Positions 61,475 through 64,000 of a stretch of 64,000 nucleotides of DNA are shown in pieces. Position 1 is the first letter of the stretch. Each line of letters begins with the position of its first letter. The notes under the pieces are model-generated. The model had not been told where the DNA came from, searched no databases, and was given only the letters and a program-made list of their open reading frames with translations. Location: assembly GCF_016812035.1 (NCBI RefSeq), contig NZ_CP069178.1:310001-374000 (forward strand), in the 5' to 3' direction. The stretch comes from Bulleidia sp. zg-1006 (GTDB lineage: Bacteria > Bacillota_I > Bacilli_A > Erysipelotrichales > Erysipelotrichaceae). A program made the position numbers and the translations under genes.

Positions 61475-63265
61475 ATGTTACAATTTTCAGAATTATATCC
61501 CGTACAAAATCAAGCACGGCATAAACAATCCTTAAATGGTCTTTGGAAATTTTCTTTGGATCCAAATTCAATAGGTGATGAAGAAAAATGGAAGAATGGT
61601 TTAAAGGAATATGACTATATTCCTGTACCAGCTAGTTTCAATGATTTATACACCGATAAAAAAATCCGTGATTATGTAGGAGATTTTTGGTATGAAACAA
61701 GCATCTTCTACCACCAAAGTGACTTAGATGCGTTCTTACGTTTTGGTTCGGTAACACATCGCTGTGAAATTTTCGTGAATGGAGAAAAAGTTGGTGAACA
61801 TGAGGGTGGTTTCTTACCGGTTGTTGTTCATGTTAAGAAGGCTTTAAAGCCAAATGCGAATAATACAATTGTTGTAAAAGTAAATAATTCATTATCAGAA
61901 GCCAGTCTTCCATGTGGTGCTGTTAAGTATTTGAAAAATGGTCGACCACTAGTTACACCTTATTTTGATTTCTTTAATTATGCTGGTATTCATAGAAATG
62001 TTGACTTTGTCGAAGTTCCTAATCAAGCAATTCAAGACTATGAAACAAGCTTTACTTTAGAAAATGAAAAAGCAATCGTGCATTATTCAGTAAGACAAAA
62101 TAGTGATTGTGATGTCCTTGTGACTTTATTTGATGCTGGTGGAAAAGAAGTTTCTAAAGCAAAAGGAGAAAAAAGCGAGTTGGTTGTTGACCAACCAATA
62201 CTTTGGCAACTTCGAAATGCGTATTTATATACCTTACAAATACAATTAGTAAAAGAGGATACCATAATAGATGAATATAGTCGTCCATTAGGAATTCGTA
62301 GCATTGAAATTAAAGGTGAAACAATCCTTCTAAATGGCAAGAAGATTTATCTAAAAGGCTTTGGTAAGCATGAAGATGCGGAAGTCTTTGGTCGTGGTTT
62401 CAATTATCCAATAATCAAAAGAGATTTTGAATTGATGAAGTGGTCTAATGCGAATAGCTTCCGTACATCACATTATCCTTATGCAGAAGAATGGTATGAT
62501 TTTGCGGATCAAGAAGGGTTTTTAATCATGGATGAAGTTCCGGCTGTCGGTATGATGCGTTCAACTAGAAATGCTGTCGATGCCGGATCTGGAAAAGTAA
62601 CAAATTTCTTTCAAACCGATACGGTGCCGGCTTTATTAAAAAATCATTTAATGGCTGTTGAAGAAATGATACAAAGAGATAAAAATCATCCCTCCGTTAT
62701 TGCGTATAGCTTATTCAATGAACCGGAAACTACAACGAAAGAATCATATGAGTATTTTAAGAAAGTTTTTGAATTTGCTAGAAGCTTGGATAAAACCAGA
62801 CCTTTAACAGGTGCTTTTGAAAAGAACTCTGCTCCGGAATTGGATTATTGTCATGAGCTATGTGATTTTATTTGTTTAAATCGTTATTATGGTTGGTATA
62901 TTTCCGGTGGTGCTGAAATGGAAGATGCGGAGGTTAAATTTAGAGATGAAATGAATCGTTGGCAAGCTAAAAAGTTAAATAAACCATTTGTCTTTACCGA
63001 ATTTGGTACAGATACACTTGGTTCTGAACATAAGTTACCATCGGTAATGTGGAGTCAAGAATACCAAAACGAGTATTACCAAATGAACTTTCAAGTTTTT
63101 GATGATTATGAATTTGTGCAGGGAGAATTAACTTGGAATTTCGCGGACTTCCAAACAGGAGAAGGAGTTTTCCGTGTGAATGGTAACAAGAAAGGTGTGT
63201 TTACCCGCAATCGTCAGCCGAAAGAAGTTGCTTTCATTCTTAAAAAACGCTGGGAAGAGAAATAG
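61475..63265 (+). CDS. uidA: Beta-glucuronidase (GH2)
   Basis: A 596-residue GH2 enzyme. Sugar-binding and Ig-like domains occupy about 1-270, then a TIM barrel. The catalytic acid/base Glu is in SLFNEPET (about 415), and the nucleophile Glu in FTEFGTDT (about 509). NGNKKGVFTRNRQPK (about 568) carries the N-x-K motif that contacts the glucuronate carboxylate and marks true glucuronidases. It releases glucuronate from conjugates. No signal peptide, so it is cytoplasmic and works on imported substrates. The start is ATG 61475, after AGGAGGG; an upstream TTG lies in the hairpin. Confidence 0.93.
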   Translation: MLQFSELYPVQNQARHKQSLNGLWKFSLDPNSIGDEEKWKNGLKEYDYIPVPASFNDLYTDKKIRDYVGDFWYETSIFYHQSDLDAFLRFGSVTHRCEIFVNGEKVGEHEGGFLPVVVHVKKALKPNANNTIVVKVNNSLSEASLPCGAVKYLKNGRPLVTPYFDFFNYAGIHRNVDFVEVPNQAIQDYETSFTLENEKAIVHYSVRQNSDCDVLVTLFDAGGKEVSKAKGEKSELVVDQPILWQLRNAYLYTLQIQLVKEDTIIDEYSRPLGIRSIEIKGETILLNGKKIYLKGFGKHEDAEVFGRGFNYPIIKRDFELMKWSNANSFRTSHYPYAEEWYDFADQEGFLIMDEVPAVGMMRSTRNAVDAGSGKVTNFFQTDTVPALLKNHLMAVEEMIQRDKNHPSVIAYSLFNEPETTTKESYEYFKKVFEFARSLDKTRPLTGAFEKNSAPELDYCHELCDFICLNRYYGWYISGGAEMEDAEVKFRDEMNRWQAKKLNKPFVFTEFGTDTLGSEHKLPSVMWSQEYQNEYYQMNFQVFDDYEFVQGELTWNFADFQTGEGVFRVNGNKKGVFTRNRQPKEVAFILKKRWEEK

Positions 63266-63303
63266 AAAAAAGTGCTTTACTTAAAAATTGTAAGGCACTT
63301 TTT
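63266..63303. terminator. Bidirectional terminator between uidA and araC-type gene
   Basis: Stem AAAAAGTGCTTTAC / GTAAGGCACTTTTT (one G-U pair) with A and T runs on the two sides. It serves both convergent genes. Confidence 0.9.
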
Positions 63304-64000
63304 AATGCGATTTTTTCTCTAAACGAATAGGATCTTGAATGTATACTTTTTGGAATTCTTTGGGGGATAAGTGGTATTCTTTTCGGAAAGCTCTAAAGAA
63401 GCTGGAGTAATCACTAAATCCACTTTCTTTGAAAGCTTCTTTAATTGAAGCACCGGAAATCATTAAAGATTTAGCTTTTTCTAAGCGCTTTTTTAAGATG
63501 TATTGATGAATGGAAATGCCAACAGTTTCCTTGAAAAAATGAGAAATATAATACTTAGACACAAAGAAATGATTGGCTAACTCATCCAGACTTAAATTAT
63601 CTTCTAAATTTTGTTCAATATAGGAAATGATATTTTGAAATAAATCATCACTTTCATTCAGAATGGAAGGATTAACAGTTTCGTACGCTAAGCGCGATAA
63701 AGTTAGTAATAGGTCAAAAACCCCAAGCGCTAACATTCCTTCTTCCGCAAAGCGATGAGAATGAATTTCTTCTAAACAACGTAAAAATTTCGTATGAATT
63801 AAGGAAATATCAGAATTGCTAAAATGAAAACTAAAACGATTGGTTTCTTTTAAGTAGCGAGGAAGGAAGTCAATTTCAGGAAAAATCTTTTCATATTTTT
63901 CCATAAAACTAGGATTTAACCAAAAAATAAAACGTCGATAAGGTAAGTCTGGATTAACGTTCACGATACGATGCTTTTGACCGGCCGGAACAACCACAAC
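63302..64000 (-). CDS. AraC-family regulator, 5' end outside the window
   Basis: At least 231 residues. The visible N-terminal part (VVPAGQKHRIVNVNPDLPYR) is the end of a cupin sensor domain. The C-terminal 100 residues are an AraC/XylS DNA-binding domain with two helix-turn-helices (LSLDELANHFFVSKYYISHF and SIKEAFKESGFSDYSSFFRA) and the family's final HLSPKEFQKVY. It converges on uidA and could control uptake and hydrolysis of glucuronides, an inference from position. The start codon is beyond the window. Confidence 0.9.
   Translation of the reverse strand, partial: VVVVPAGQKHRIVNVNPDLPYRRFIFWLNPSFMEKYEKIFPEIDFLPRYLKETNRFSFHFSNSDISLIHTKFLRCLEEIHSHRFAEEGMLALGVFDLLLTLSRLAYETVNPSILNESDDLFQNIISYIEQNLEDNLSLDELANHFFVSKYYISHFFKETVGISIHQYILKKRLEKAKSLMISGASIKEAFKESGFSDYSSFFRAFRKEYHLSPKEFQKVYIQDPIRLEKKSH

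Overview
The window is a low-GC Firmicute chromosome. Gene content (anaerobic ribonucleotide reductase, family II pyrophosphatase with CBS-DRTGG domains, arginine deiminase pathway, sortase-anchored surface proteins, an extracellular flavinylated reductase, beta-glucuronidase) fits a host-associated anaerobe, perhaps an Erysipelotrichia-type mouth or gut bacterium. That placement is inference; no rRNA gene is present to fix it.

Region 1 (1-14,230) is chromosomal backbone. It holds a NUDIX hydrolase, a DUF554 membrane protein, a CapA-like protein, a broken DUF1858-like gene, an AlkD-like repair protein, a complete zinc-uptake locus (zur-znuA-znuC-znuB-lipoprotein, with two Zur boxes), a PAP2 phosphatase, a Bcp peroxiredoxin, nrdD-nrdG, a flavodoxin, and the Mn-type pyrophosphatase. 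It ends with an unrecognised protein and a cut-off paralogue of it.

Region 2 (about 14,400-31,440) is a mosaic accessory island. Its arginine codons are mostly AGA, where the flanks favour CGT, and its intergenic DNA is littered with dead mobile-element pieces (IS3-like ends, a deleted ISL3-like copy, a CD1107/DUF4366-like conjugative-element relic). Its cargo is: a sortase-anchored pilin-like adhesin; a six-gene TetR + heterodimeric ABC + ECF transporter cassette that is probably a metallophore or small-molecule uptake system; an AbiE-type toxin-antitoxin pair lying between two copies of a repeat of about 180 bp; a PadR-HEAT-AbrB-like operon; two decayed oxidoreductase genes; and two small membrane proteins.

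Region 3 (31,440-41,260) returns to backbone: a second PAP2 phosphatase with guaC, then an arginine-centred block of tRNA-Arg(ACG), argS, arcA, arcB, arcC and an ArcD/YfcC-type carrier, followed by a regulator with two AraC domains.

Region 4 (41,260-54,430) carries a PBP-FtsW/RodA pair and an HtrA protease, then an IS1202-like insertion sequence with 28-bp flanking direct repeats. After it come SseB, a protein with a pyrophosphatase-like C-terminus, a YczE-type membrane protein, a deoxyribosyltransferase, an amidohydrolase-like gene that needs a frameshift at an A-AAA-AAG heptamer, hflX, an M18 aminopeptidase and a tandem histidine phosphatase.

Region 5 (54,480-64,000) is cell-surface and host-glycan functions: a 1,051-residue thioester/isopeptide-type adhesin, a lipoprotein flavoenzyme with two FMN-attachment motifs, a PTS EIIC with a beta-glucuronidase, and an AraC regulator cut by the window edge.
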